Shown here: in pieces, positions 50,612-59,509 of the stretch
Layout of the letters: every line of letters starts with the position of its first letter
Numbering within the stretch: position 1 is the first letter of the stretch
Source: Cupriavidus gilardii
Lineage (GTDB): Bacteria; Pseudomonadota; Gammaproteobacteria; Burkholderiales; Burkholderiaceae
Direction: 5' to 3'
Length of the DNA stretch: 64,000 bases
Assembly: GCF_013314895.1 (NCBI RefSeq)
Contig: NZ_JABTYE010000008.1
Coordinates: forward strand, 1-64,000
The notes under the pieces: model-generated
Database searches by the model: none
The model's input: only the letters and a program-made list of their open reading frames with translations
Told to the model about the DNA's origin: nothing
Position numbers and translations under genes: made by a program

Positions 50612-51595
50612 TCAGCGCCCCGCGTCGAACATCCCCGCCAGGCGCTCGAACGTCAGCTGTTCGGCCTCCCTGACGATGCGGTCGACCAGCGTCTTGACGC
50701 TCGGGATATCGTGGATGAGGCCGGCGACCATGCCGCAGCTCCATGCGCCGGCCTCGACATCGCCCTCGACCATCACCTTCGGATAGATGCCGGCGACCTG
50801 GTCGTAGATATCCGAAATCTTCAGATCGGCGCCCTTCTCGCGCTCGATCTCGAGCAGCCGCTCGACGCCGCCATTGTTCAGTACGCGCTCCGTATTGCGC
50901 AGCGCCCGCATGATCAGCCGCGTATCGAGCTCGCTCGCTTCGACGATCGCCTGCTTGACGTTGATGTGAACCGGCGCTTCTTCGGTGGCCAGGAAGCGCG
51001 TGCCCATATTGATGCCGTCGGCGCCCAGCGCCAGCGCGGCCACCAGGCTGCGGCCATCCGCCATACCACCCGAAGCAACGAACGGAATTTTCAGCGTCTC
51101 CGCGGCCCGCGGCAGCAGGATCATGTTCGGCACGTCGTCCTCGCCGGGATGGCCGCCGCACTCGAAACCGTCGACGCTGGCCGCATCGCAGCCGATCTTC
51201 TCCGCCTTCAGCGCGTGGCGCACCGACGTGCATTTGTGAATCACCTTGATGCCGGCCGCCTTCAGGGCCGGCATGTACTGTTCGGGACTGCGGCCGGCAG
51301 TCTCGACGATGCGTACGCCCCCTTCGGCGATGGCGGCGATGTACTCCGCATAGGGCGGCTCCGAGAACGTCGGCAGAAAGGTCAGATTGACGCCGAACGG
51401 CTGGTCGGTCATCTCTTTGCAACGCGCAATTTCCCTGGCCAGCAGTTCGGGCGTGCGCTGGGTCAGCGCCGTGATGATGCCCAGCCCGCCGGCATTGGAA
51501 ACGGCCGCCGCCAGATCGGCAAGACCGACGAAATGCATGCCGCCCTGGATGATCGGGTAGCGAATCGAGAACAGTTCCGTGATGCGTGTTTTCAT
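50612..51595 (-). CDS. Nitronate monooxygenase-like FMN protein
   Basis: A 327-residue TIM-barrel flavoprotein of the nitronate monooxygenase/enoyl reductase II family. The typical segments are YPIIQGGMHFVGLADLAAAV, GGLGIITALT, the FMN-binding ECGGHPGEDD and ASGGMADGRSLVAALALGADGINMGTRFLAT (in part GADGINMGTRFL). It oxidises alkyl nitronates in characterised relatives, though several members act on other substrates. It is followed, 40 nt upstream on the same strand, by a DsbA-fold isomerase gene. The ATG has a distant GGAG SD sequence. Confidence 0.88.
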   Translation of the reverse strand: MKTRITELFSIRYPIIQGGMHFVGLADLAAAVSNAGGLGIITALTQRTPELLAREIARCKEMTDQPFGVNLTFLPTFSEPPYAEYIAAIAEGGVRIVETAGRSPEQYMPALKAAGIKVIHKCTSVRHALKAEKIGCDAASVDGFECGGHPGEDDVPNMILLPRAAETLKIPFVASGGMADGRSLVAALALGADGINMGTRFLATEEAPVHINVKQAIVEASELDTRLIMRALRNTERVLNNGGVERLLEIEREKGADLKISDIYDQVAGIYPKVMVEGDVEAGAWSCGMVAGLIHDIPSVKTLVDRIVREAEQLTFERLAGMFDAGR

Positions 51596-51635
51596 GGGCA
51601 AGAAGGCTCCGAATGGGTGGAAGGGCGATCTGCGG

Positions 51636-52253
51636 TCAGGCGGCGCGCGCCCGCACGATTTCCTCTTCGACGTCGCGCAGGCTGTCCTTGCCGAAGAAGA
51701 TCTCGTCATTGACGAAGAAGGTCGGCGCGCCGAAGGCGCCGCGCTCGAAGGCCAGCTGCGTATTGGCCAGCAGCGTCTCCTTGACGGCCGGCTGGTTGAT
51801 CGCCTCCAGCAGACGGGCACCGTCGAGGCCGGCTTCATTCAGGGCAGCCTCGATGACGGCCGGATCGTCCATCTTCGTCCCGCGTTCCCACATCGCGCTG
51901 AAGACCGCATCGACATAACGCTCGAAGCTGCCATCGTGACTGGCCGCGACCGCGCCCCGCATGATCTGCAGGGTGTTGACCGGAAAGTGGGGATTCATTC
52001 GGAACGCGGTCAGGCCATGCCGCCTGATGAAGCGCTGCATTTCCAGCCGCCCGTATTCCGGCTTGTTCTTGATGCCGGCAAAGGCCTCCATCGGCGAACG
52101 ATTGCCGGTCAGCCGAAACAGGCCGCCGAGCAGAATCGGCACGTATTCGAATTTGACCCCGGTCCGCGCTTCGATGCCGGGAATGACCTTGTGCGCGAGA
52201 TAGGCGTTGGGACTGCCGAAATCGAACAGGAACTGCACGCTGACGGTACGCAT
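51636..52253 (-). CDS. 2-hydroxychromene-2-carboxylate isomerase/DsbA-family protein
   Basis: A 205-residue thioredoxin-fold protein with the HCCA isomerase layout. FLFDFGSPNAYLAHKVIP holds the glutathione-activating Ser in place of the CxxC motif. The helical insert and the C-terminal GAFGAPTFFVNDEIFFGKDSL with the cis-Pro follow. HCCA isomerases act in naphthalene-type degradation but are often found as stand-alone detoxification genes. The ATG has a GGAGGTGGAG SD sequence. It probably forms an operon with the nitronate monooxygenase-like gene. Confidence 0.88.
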   Translation of the reverse strand: MRTVSVQFLFDFGSPNAYLAHKVIPGIEARTGVKFEYVPILLGGLFRLTGNRSPMEAFAGIKNKPEYGRLEMQRFIRRHGLTAFRMNPHFPVNTLQIMRGAVAASHDGSFERYVDAVFSAMWERGTKMDDPAVIEAALNEAGLDGARLLEAINQPAVKETLLANTQLAFERGAFGAPTFFVNDEIFFGKDSLRDVEEEIVRARAA

Positions 52254-52414
52254 CGCTTGTCTCCACCTCCGATGGTGATATGGCCGGACGATCTCGCCCT
52301 CCGGTTCTCCGCAACAATGTACCGTCGCGCCGGTTTTTGGCAAGATTTTCCGCGGTCGTTCCACCATGCAGATCGGAACGACACTTTGCGACGATCGGCG
52401 GGCGACGCGCTGCC

Positions 52415-52864
52415 CTATTCGCGGGTCTCCCCGATCGGCGCGCCGCGTTTCGGCACGACCTTGGCCTTGACCACCGAGGTATTGGTCTCCGCGAGCTGCG
52501 CGACGCGATCCAGCAACCCGTCCAGCTCCTCGATCGAACGCACATACAGCCGCGCGACAAAGCAATCCTCGCCGGTCACCTTGTCGCATTCGCCGATCTC
52601 CGGAATTTCGGCAATCAGCTTTTGCACGATATGGAGCTTGCCGGGCATCGGCCGTATGCGAACGATGGCCTGCAGCGGGTAACCCAGCGCGGCCGGATCG
52701 ATATCGACGGTGAAGGCACGGATGACCTTCCGCTCTTCCAGACGTTTGAGCCGTTCCGACGTGCTCGGCGGCGACAGCCCGACGCGAGCGGCCAACTCTT
52801 TCAGTGAAATTCGGGCGTCCTCGGCGAGCACGGCCAGGATGCGTCGATCGACATCGTCCAGCAT
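52415..52864 (-). CDS. Lrp/AsnC family transcriptional regulator
   Basis: A 149-residue protein with an N-terminal HTH (ILAVLAEDARISLKELAARVGLSPPSTSERL, core SLKELAARVGLSPPST) and a C-terminal RAM ligand-binding fold (VTGEDCFVARLYVRSIEEL). It is divergent from an EamA-family exporter across 136 bp, the common layout in which an Lrp-like protein senses an amino acid and controls its exporter. It does not share an operon with the isomerase gene downstream: 161 bp separate them. Confidence 0.9.
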   Translation of the reverse strand: MLDDVDRRILAVLAEDARISLKELAARVGLSPPSTSERLKRLEERKVIRAFTVDIDPAALGYPLQAIVRIRPMPGKLHIVQKLIAEIPEIGECDKVTGEDCFVARLYVRSIEELDGLLDRVAQLAETNTSVVKAKVVPKRGAPIGETRE

Positions 52865-53000
52865 TTTTTCGATTCCTCGGTAAAGAAGGCAATCTGCCTT
52901 CCAAATACAGGCACAGCGCCGCTCCGTCCTAACGGAGGCTATAGAATCCGCCCCTGCGTCGTGCGATTCTAAACACCATTCAGCCTTCAGGAGAAAGACG

Positions 53001-53897
53001 GTGAATTCCCTACGCGGCACAGCCGAAATGACGGCCTCGATGGTGTTGTCCGGCACCATCGGCTGGTTCGTGGTCAAGTCCGGACAGCCAATCCACGACG
53101 TGGTGTTCTGGCGCTGCCTGTTCGGCGCCTTGACGTTGTTCGCGGTCTGCGCGGCCCTTGGCATGCTGCGGCAGCTGACCTGGCGCACGCTGGGCCTGGC
53201 CGCGCTGGGCGGTGTCGCCATCGTGATGAACTGGCTGCTGCTGTTCGCCGCCTATCCGCGCGCGTCGATTTCGATCGCGACGGCGGTCTACAACACGCAG
53301 CCTTTCATGCTCGTTGCGTTGGGCGCGCTGCTGTTTTCCGAACGCATCACGCTGACCAAGCTGGCCTGGCTGCTGATCGCGTTCGCGGGCGTGCTGATGA
53401 TCGTGCAGGCCAAGCCGGATCACGGGCATGGCGCGACCGACTATCTCGGCGGCATCGCGCTGGCCCTCGGTGCGGCATTCTTCTATGCGGTCGCGGCGAT
53501 CATCACCAAGCGCCTGGCGGGCGTGCCCCCGCATTTGATCGCACTGATCCAGGCCTGCGTCGGCATGGCGATGCTGACGCCGTTTGCGAATCTGTCGGAC
53601 TTCGCGGCCTATGACGGCTCATGGACGATGCTGATGACGATCGGCGTGGTCCATACCGGGCTGGTCTATATCCTGCTGTACGGCGCGATCCAGAAGCTGT
53701 CGACGGCGATGACCGCGGCGCTCTCCTTCATCTATCCGGTCGTGGCGATCGTCGTCGATATGGTGGCCTTCGGGCTGCGGCTCGATTGGGCGCAGTGGGC
53801 CGGCGCCGCGGCGATCCTGATTGCCGCGGCGGGCATGACGCTGGGATGGCGGCTGCCGTTCGGGCGCCGGCACGGCGCTGCCACGGCCAAAAGCTGA
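53001..53897 (+). CDS. EamA/DMT family transporter
   Basis: A 298-residue protein with ten predicted transmembrane helices in two EamA repeats (FWRCLFGALTLFAV; a second repeat starting near residue 155). It has a basic C-terminal tail. Translation starts at GTG with an AGGAGA SD sequence at 8 nt. DMT exporters of this group move amino acids or metabolites outward; the divergent Lrp regulator supports amino-acid export. Confidence 0.87.
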   Translation: MNSLRGTAEMTASMVLSGTIGWFVVKSGQPIHDVVFWRCLFGALTLFAVCAALGMLRQLTWRTLGLAALGGVAIVMNWLLLFAAYPRASISIATAVYNTQPFMLVALGALLFSERITLTKLAWLLIAFAGVLMIVQAKPDHGHGATDYLGGIALALGAAFFYAVAAIITKRLAGVPPHLIALIQACVGMAMLTPFANLSDFAAYDGSWTMLMTIGVVHTGLVYILLYGAIQKLSTAMTAALSFIYPVVAIVVDMVAFGLRLDWAQWAGAAAILIAAAGMTLGWRLPFGRRHGAATAKS

Positions 53898-53939
53898 CCC
53901 CACACAGCGACGTCCAGCCCTCCTGCCATCCCGCTCCGG

Positions 53940-54030
53940 TATACTCGCGCCTGGGTGCTCACCCTCACGGGGTGGCAGGATTTGCGTCGGTCGGGCCGCC
54001 ACGCGGCTTTTCCGCGACCGATGCATGCAC
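53940..54030 (+). ncRNA. Structured leader candidate upstream of nhaA
   Basis: A TATACT -10-like hexamer (53940-53945) without a clear -35 is followed by two strong stem-loops. The first pairs CCTG/CAGG (53950/53976) around CACCC-TCACG-GGGTG. The second pairs TGCGTCGGTCG with CGACCGATGCA (53983/54015; 10 of 11 pairs) around GCCGC-CAC-GCGGC. They sit 165 nt or more before the nhaA ATG and could be a regulatory leader. I do not recognise a known riboswitch class. The remaining leader (54031-54190) shows nothing distinctive. Confidence 0.4.
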
Positions 54031-54190
54031 CACCCTTCTCCAGACCACTCCCCTGGTCGATTCCCCGTTTCACCGCGTTGTCACGCGGCGCTGCCGTTCG
54101 CGCCTTCCGGCCCTGCGAACCGCCAGCGCGCCTGCGCGCGGGGAATTCCATTCGCTTCCATCCCGGTATATCTCCCGCAAGAGGGGCCAC

Positions 54191-55429
54191 ATGGCAATCG
54201 TACAAAGAAGACTCTCCAATACGTTCAAGCGCTTTTTCGAGTCGGAAAAGGCCGGCGGCATCCTGCTGATCGTCTGCACGATCCTCTCGCTGATATTGGC
54301 CAATTCGGCGCTCGGCGATCAGTACCTCCATATCTGGCATGTGAAAGTCGCCGGTCTCAGCGTCGAGCACTGGATCAATGACGCGCTGATGGCGATCTTC
54401 TTCCTGCTGATCGGCCTCGAACTCGAACGGGAGCTGTACAACGGCGAACTGTCCAGCTTCAAGAACGCCTTGCTGCCCATCGTTGCGGCGGCCGGCGGCA
54501 TTGCCGTACCAGCACTGATTCACTTCGGATTCAATGGCGGCACGCCGACGCAGGCCGGCATCGGCATTCCGATGGCAACGGACATCGCGTTTGCGCTGGG
54601 CGTGCTGGCGCTGCTCGGCAGCCGCGTGCCCGCCTCGCTGAAGATCTTCCTGACCGCGCTTGCCGTGATGGATGACCTCGGTGCCATCATCGTGATCGCG
54701 CTGTTCTACACGGCCGAGCTGTCGGTCGTTTATCTGGCCGGCGCGCTGGCGGTATTCGGCGTGCTGCTCGTCATGAACCGCGTGCTGCGCGTGATGTCGC
54801 TGGTCCCGTATCTAGTGGGCGGCGTACTGATGTGGTTCCTGATGCTGAAGTCCGGCGTCCATGCGACCATCGCCGGCGTGCTGCTGGCGTTCGCGATTCC
54901 GTTCTCCGCCAGGCAGGACGACGAGGCATCGCCGTCGCACCGCCTCGAACATGTGCTGCACCGGCCGGTGGCATTCGTGATCCTGCCAATCTTTGCGCTG
55001 GCCAATACCGGCATCGTGGTTGGCAGCGATTGGGCGCAGGAGCTGGGCTCGTCGAACAGCCTCGGCATCCTGGCCGGGCTGGTGGTCGGCAAACCGCTGG
55101 GCATCGCGATCCTGAGCTTCCTTGCGGTCGCCATCGGCCTGTGCAAGCTGCCTTTGGATCTGCGCTGGCGCCATGTCGTCGGCGCGGGCCTTCTGGGCGG
55201 TATCGGCTTCACCATGTCGATCTTCATCACCAACCTCGCCTTTACCGGCGAGCCGGGCATCATCAATGCGTCGAAGATGGCGATCCTGCTGGCGTCGCTG
55301 ACCGCGGGCGTGCTCGGCTTCGTCTGGTTGAAGCTGTTCGGCAAGCCGGTGGCGACCGATGTCGATATGGATACGATGGACTTCGAGGCCGATCGGGCAT
55401 CGCCTTCGGGCGGCACGTCGGTGCGCTGA
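54191..55429 (+). CDS. nhaA: Na+/H+ antiporter NhaA
   Basis: This 412-residue antiporter has twelve transmembrane helices. The diagnostic paired aspartates lie in ALAVMDDLGAIIVIALFY. Other NhaA segments are FFLLIGLELERELYNGELSS, PMATDIAFALGVLALLG and GGIGFTMSIFITNLAF. It exchanges Na+ for protons across the inner membrane and supports pH and salt homeostasis. ATG 54191 is chosen; the long upstream in-frame reading is not coding-like for this protein. A long leader with stem-loops precedes it. Confidence 0.94.
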   Translation: MAIVQRRLSNTFKRFFESEKAGGILLIVCTILSLILANSALGDQYLHIWHVKVAGLSVEHWINDALMAIFFLLIGLELERELYNGELSSFKNALLPIVAAAGGIAVPALIHFGFNGGTPTQAGIGIPMATDIAFALGVLALLGSRVPASLKIFLTALAVMDDLGAIIVIALFYTAELSVVYLAGALAVFGVLLVMNRVLRVMSLVPYLVGGVLMWFLMLKSGVHATIAGVLLAFAIPFSARQDDEASPSHRLEHVLHRPVAFVILPIFALANTGIVVGSDWAQELGSSNSLGILAGLVVGKPLGIAILSFLAVAIGLCKLPLDLRWRHVVGAGLLGGIGFTMSIFITNLAFTGEPGIINASKMAILLASLTAGVLGFVWLKLFGKPVATDVDMDTMDFEADRASPSGGTSVR

Positions 55430-55468
55430 GCGCCCGGACGCTTTGATGCCCTCCTTCCCTCTCCCCAA

Positions 55469-55492
55469 CCCTCTCCCGCAAGCGGGAGAGGG
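55469..55492. repeat. Dispersed GC-rich palindrome, copy 3
   Basis: CCCTCTCCCGC-AA-GCGGGAGAGGG, an 11-bp perfect inverted repeat, is preceded by CCCTCTCCCCAA. It matches copy 2 including the AA spacer. It lies 40 nt after the nhaA stop in the gap before the convergent asparaginase gene. Confidence 0.88.
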
Positions 55493-55586
55493 AGCCGCGC
55501 AGCGCGACACCATGTCGTAAGCCGCGATCGTCGCGGTCAGCTCGGCCAGGTGTCGATGCGGGAAGTGCCGGGCGACCTCGGCAAAG

Positions 55587-56636
55587 TCAGCGGTTGAACG
55601 CGGCCTGCAGGTCTGCCTGGCTGCTCAGCCCGCTTTGCAGCAGCAGCATCAGCAGGATGCGGGCCTTCGCCGGCTTCAGATCGTCGGCCATGACGGCGCC
55701 GGCGTCGAACGTCGTCTTGCCGCCGCCGACGAAGCCGTAGTTCGGCAGCACGCGTCCGTTATGCACGCGTGTCGAGATCACGACCGGTACGTTCTTCGAC
55801 AACGCATATTTGACCGCCTCGAACATCGGCTGATTCATGTTGCCCATGCCGAGCGCCTGCACCACGATGCCCTTGACGCCGCGGTCGACCGCACTGCGCA
55901 AGGCCGCGCCGTCCGCCCCGCCGTACATCGCCACGATTTCCACGTCGGGCATCTTGTCCGTGCGAATCGGAACATGCTGGCGCCGCGCTGGCGTGCTGAC
56001 GTAGATCACGCGGTCCGGATATACCTCGCCGATAAAACCGAAGTCGCCCGAATTGAACGTTTCGACATTCGCCGTGTGGGTCTTGGTGACGTAGCGGGCG
56101 GCATTGATCTGGTTGTTCATGGCCAGCATCACACCCTTGCCTTTCGACTGTTCGTCGACGGCGATGCGCGCGGCATTGAGCAGATTGCGCGGGCCATCGA
56201 AGTCGGGCGACGACGCGTTGCGCTGCGCGCCGATCAGCACGACCGGCTTGTCCGACCGCACCGTCAGATCGAGCCAGTACGCGGTTTCCTCCAGCGTATC
56301 GGTGCCGTGCGACACGATCACCCCCGCCACGTCCGGCCGATCCAGGGACGCCTGCACCGCTCTGGTCAGCTGGATCCAGCGCGGCGGGTCCATGTAGTCC
56401 GACGGCACGTTGGACAGATTGTTGACCTGGATGGTCGCGTATTTGCCGATATCGGGCACCGTCGCGAGCAGGTCGTCGCCCGATATCGCCGGCACTGGTG
56501 CGTTCTTGACCGGGTCGATCTTCATGGCGATGGTGCCGCCCGTGGCGATGAACTGCACCACCGGCTTGTTCTGCGCGAAGGCGGTGGTAGCGGATGCGAA
56601 CAGCAGCATGCTGAGCAGGGCGCGGCCTGGCTTCAT
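55587..56636 (-). CDS. ansB: Periplasmic type II L-asparaginase
   Basis: A 349-residue asparaginase with a signal peptide (LLSMLLFASATTAFA, cleavage before QNKP). The two catalytic Thr motifs are intact: FIATGGTIAM and VSHGTDTLEETAYW. QALGMGNMN and TRVHNGRVLPNYGF lie further on. It hydrolyses asparagine (and often glutamine) in the periplasm. The ATG has an AGGAGA SD sequence. It appears monocistronic; 151 bp separate it from the zinc operon upstream on the same strand. Confidence 0.93.
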   Translation of the reverse strand: MKPGRALLSMLLFASATTAFAQNKPVVQFIATGGTIAMKIDPVKNAPVPAISGDDLLATVPDIGKYATIQVNNLSNVPSDYMDPPRWIQLTRAVQASLDRPDVAGVIVSHGTDTLEETAYWLDLTVRSDKPVVLIGAQRNASSPDFDGPRNLLNAARIAVDEQSKGKGVMLAMNNQINAARYVTKTHTANVETFNSGDFGFIGEVYPDRVIYVSTPARRQHVPIRTDKMPDVEIVAMYGGADGAALRSAVDRGVKGIVVQALGMGNMNQPMFEAVKYALSKNVPVVISTRVHNGRVLPNYGFVGGGKTTFDAGAVMADDLKPAKARILLMLLLQSGLSSQADLQAAFNR

Positions 56637-56787
56637 TCGAAGTCTCCTGGGATGTGGTTATCGGAACCGAAGGGTTCGTTGCGCATTGGGCCACATCTTG
56701 CCGCCCCACGCCATCCGGTGTTTCCGGGGCGCCGCGCAATGCGCGGGAGCCGCTGCGCGCACAGCACGCCGTTCCATTGCCATCGGC

Positions 56788-57480
56788 TCAGGGCCGTTCG
56801 CGCCTCGGCTCCAGATACGGTTCGACCCGTGCCTCGCGCATCGCGTAGCCGCTGTCGCCCATCGCCGTTTCCGCGCGTTCGACGCGCAGCACGCCCTCGA
56901 TCCATACGGTGTCCATCGTACGGATACCCTGCAGTGGTGCCCTGGCCTGAACGTGAACGACCTGATTGGCGGGCGGCGGCGGCACGTGGATGCAGGCGCC
57001 GAAGTACGGCACCAGCAGGAATTCCCTGATGGCCTCGCCTTCGCCGCCGAGCGACACCACGAAGCCCGGCAGCCGCACCGGCGAGCCGTCGAGCGACGGT
57101 TCGACGGGTGCTTGCTGCCAGTATTGTTTTGCCTTCTCCAGCGCTGCCTGGGCTCGTGGATCGCCATCTTCCATCTGCGCCAGATCGAGGCCCTTCAGCG
57201 GCGCCAGCGGATCCCATCCCTTCGGCAGCAAGGCGTCCCATTCGATCTCGCGATAGCTGGTGGGCGCAGCAGCGGCAGCAGGCGCCTGGCGTTCCAGCGT
57301 TTCGCCGATCGCGTATTTGGGCCGCGCCGCCGCAGCCGACCCAGCCGAATCGCCGCCGCGGCGGATCCACCAGAGGCCCGCGGCGCTCAGACCAGCCACC
57401 GCCGCCACGCCGCCCGCCGCGCGCAGCCACTTGCGGCGCTGCGGGTTGGTTCGCGTTTCGGTTCCCGTTTGCCTTGTCAT
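56788..57480 (-). CDS. DUF3299 protein of the ZrgA-type zinc operon
   Basis: A 230-residue protein anchored by one N-terminal helix (AAGGVAAVAGLSAAGLWW) preceded by basic residues that include a twin Arg. A DUF3299 region follows (REIEWDALLPKGWDP; GFVVSLGGEGEAIREFLLVPYFGACIHVPPPPANQ, of which LLVPYFGACIHVPPPP is the core). Its function is unknown. It starts 3 nt after the permease stop, as the last of four coupled genes. A role in metal uptake follows only from its neighbours. Confidence 0.82.
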   Translation of the reverse strand: MTRQTGTETRTNPQRRKWLRAAGGVAAVAGLSAAGLWWIRRGGDSAGSAAAARPKYAIGETLERQAPAAAAAPTSYREIEWDALLPKGWDPLAPLKGLDLAQMEDGDPRAQAALEKAKQYWQQAPVEPSLDGSPVRLPGFVVSLGGEGEAIREFLLVPYFGACIHVPPPPANQVVHVQARAPLQGIRTMDTVWIEGVLRVERAETAMGDSGYAMREARVEPYLEPRRERP

Positions 57481-57483
57481 GCC

Positions 57484-58779
57484 TTATGTCCTTGGATTGA
57501 GCCCGTCTGCCAGGCTCAGGCGGTAGGCGCGCCATGCCGGCAGCAGGCTCGCTGCAAACCCGGCCAGCACCAGCGCCGCCAGCATCGGCAGTTCCGCCAC
57601 GCTCGGCAAGGATACCGGCAGGGCCACACCCAGACGCGCTTCCAGCCAGCCCGCCAGCAGCGCGGAGGTCAGCGAAAGCAGCGCGACGCCCGCGACCACG
57701 CCGGTCAGCATCAGGATCATGCCCTCGATGGCCAGCAACGCCAGGATGTCGCGCGGCCGCGCCCCGGCCGCTCTGAGGATCGCCAGTTCGCGGCGACGCT
57801 CGCCGAGCGCAGCGAGAATCGACGATGCCAGACCGGCCAGCCCGATCACCGCGACCATCGCCGATACGGCACGCAGCGCGTTCTCCGCGATATCGACCAC
57901 GTCCCACAGCGCGTCGAGGGCCACGCCGGGCAACACCGCCATCAACGGCTCACGCTTGTCCTGAGCGATCTCGCGCTGCAGGGCGAAGACTCGCGAGCGC
58001 AGCTTGAGGCCGACCAGCACCGCGGTAACGCTATCGGGCGTCAGATCGAATCGGCGCAGATGCTCGCGGGCAATCGTGGCGCCGGGCACGCGTGTGCCGC
58101 CCTGAAAATCGAGATGGATGGCCTGCATCGCCTCCAGGCCGATATGGATGGTTCGATCGACTGGCGTACCGGTCGGCGCCAGGATGCCGACCACGGTAAA
58201 GGGCTTGTCGTCGTGCTCGAGGCGCAGCGCGCCCGGTGCCGCGCCATCGCCATGGGTCAGCACGATCTGCTGCCCGATGCGATAGCCGAGGCGGCGCGCG
58301 ACTTCGGCGCCGAGCACCGCATCGAACATGCGGTCATCCATGCCGTCATGCATGACGCCGAAGGGCCTGCCCTGCGCGAGCCGCAATGCACGGCCGTCGC
58401 CATGCCGGAAATGCTCGAAATAGGCGGCCGTGGTCGCCAGCACCGGAAAGCCGCGATGCGAATCGCCGAGCGAGAGCGGGATCGTCCACGCGACCTGCGG
58501 GTGGCTGGCGAGGCGTTGCACGCTGTCCCAGCTGATGTTGCTGGTCGCGCCGCCGAGCCGGAATACCGCGTACAGCACCAGCTGGATCGGGCTGGTACGG
58601 GCGCCGACGATCAGGTCCGTGCCCGACACCGACTGCGCGAAGCTGGCGCGCACCTGATGCCGGACCCGCTCGATGCCGAGCAGCAACGCTGTCGACAACG
58701 CGATGGCCAGCACCATCCACACCAGGTTGGCGCGCCGGTTCCAGGCGCTGCGCGCGGCGATCGCCATCAGCGCCGTCAT
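57484..58779 (-). CDS. FtsX/MacB-like ABC transporter permease
   Basis: A 431-residue permease with the FtsX layout. There is one N-terminal helix (LVWMVLAIALSTALLL), a large periplasmic MacB_PCD-like domain, and three C-terminal helices. Between the latter lies the cytoplasmic coupling segment LGERRRELAILRAAGARPRDIL. It overlaps the ATPase stop as ATGA. With the ATPase and the DUF2796 protein it matches ZrgABC-type zinc import systems. As mechanotransmission-type permeases rarely import directly, its mode of action is uncertain. Confidence 0.85.
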   Translation of the reverse strand: MTALMAIAARSAWNRRANLVWMVLAIALSTALLLGIERVRHQVRASFAQSVSGTDLIVGARTSPIQLVLYAVFRLGGATSNISWDSVQRLASHPQVAWTIPLSLGDSHRGFPVLATTAAYFEHFRHGDGRALRLAQGRPFGVMHDGMDDRMFDAVLGAEVARRLGYRIGQQIVLTHGDGAAPGALRLEHDDKPFTVVGILAPTGTPVDRTIHIGLEAMQAIHLDFQGGTRVPGATIAREHLRRFDLTPDSVTAVLVGLKLRSRVFALQREIAQDKREPLMAVLPGVALDALWDVVDIAENALRAVSAMVAVIGLAGLASSILAALGERRRELAILRAAGARPRDILALLAIEGMILMLTGVVAGVALLSLTSALLAGWLEARLGVALPVSLPSVAELPMLAALVLAGFAASLLPAWRAYRLSLADGLNPRT

Positions 58780-59504
58780 GTCGATTCCCCTTCGTCGGCG
58801 ACGGGCATCGTAAAGCGCCGGTCGAAGCCCGAGGCGAGGCGTTCGTCGTGGCTGACCATCACCAACCCGGCGCCCGATGCTCGGCACTCTCGTTGCAGCA
58901 GCGCCATGAACGCAGCTTGCCGGGCGGCATCGAGCGCGGATGTGGGCTCGTCGGCCAGGATCAGCGCCGGCCGCCCCAATAGCGCTCGTGCCGCCGCCAC
59001 CCGCTGCTGTTGTCCGACCGACAGCTGCGCTGCGGGGCGCCGCCACAGGCTGGCCGGCATATCGAGCCGCTCGAGCAGCATGCCGGCGGCCTCCCCGGTT
59101 CCGCCGGCTTGCTCGCATGCGCGGGCCTTGCGGCTCGCGGAAAAGCGGCACGGCAGCAGCACGTTCTCGAGCACGGACAGATAAGGGAGCAGATTCAGCT
59201 GCTGAAAGATGATGCCGATGTGGTCGGCGCGGAAGCGGTCGCGGCGCGCGGCCGGCAGCGTTGTCAGGTCGGTGCCGGCGACCCGGACGGTGCCCTGGCG
59301 AGGCGCCACCACGCCGGCCAACAGCGACAGCAATGTCGTTTTGCCGCTACCGCTTGGGCCGGACACGAACAAATGCTCGCCGCGCGCCAGTTCGAACGAC
59401 GGCAGCGTCAGCGCACCGCCATCGCGTCCAGGCCAGCGAAAGACGACGTTCTCGGCGGCCACAAGCGGCTCGCCTCGATCCGCTTGTGGTGTTGCAGCAG
59501 CCAT
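58776..59504 (-). CDS. LolD/MacB-type ABC transporter ATPase
   Basis: A 242-residue ATPase with Walker A GPSGSGKTT, the Q-loop region IIFQQLNLLPYLSVLENV, signature LSVGQQQR and Walker B ALILADEPTSALD, then the H-loop VMVSHDERL. ATG 59504 lies 5 nt beyond the stop of the ZrgA-like gene. It powers the adjacent permease. Confidence 0.9.
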   Translation of the reverse strand: MAAATPQADRGEPLVAAENVVFRWPGRDGGALTLPSFELARGEHLFVSGPSGSGKTTLLSLLAGVVAPRQGTVRVAGTDLTTLPAARRDRFRADHIGIIFQQLNLLPYLSVLENVLLPCRFSASRKARACEQAGGTGEAAGMLLERLDMPASLWRRPAAQLSVGQQQRVAAARALLGRPALILADEPTSALDAARQAAFMALLQRECRASGAGLVMVSHDERLASGFDRRFTMPVADEGEST

Positions 59505-59509
59505 CACCC

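Noticed and set aside
53960..54007. mini-ykkC (guanidine-II) riboswitch upstream of nhaA
   Set aside because: Two tandem hairpins suggested it, but the loops are TCACG and CAC, not the paired ACGR tetraloops, and the stems do not close correctly around ACGR.
56410..59184. 924-codon plus-strand frame opposite asparaginase and the zinc transporter genes
   Set aside because: Shadow frame: it crosses several real genes with overlapping starts and stops and has no recognisable domain.
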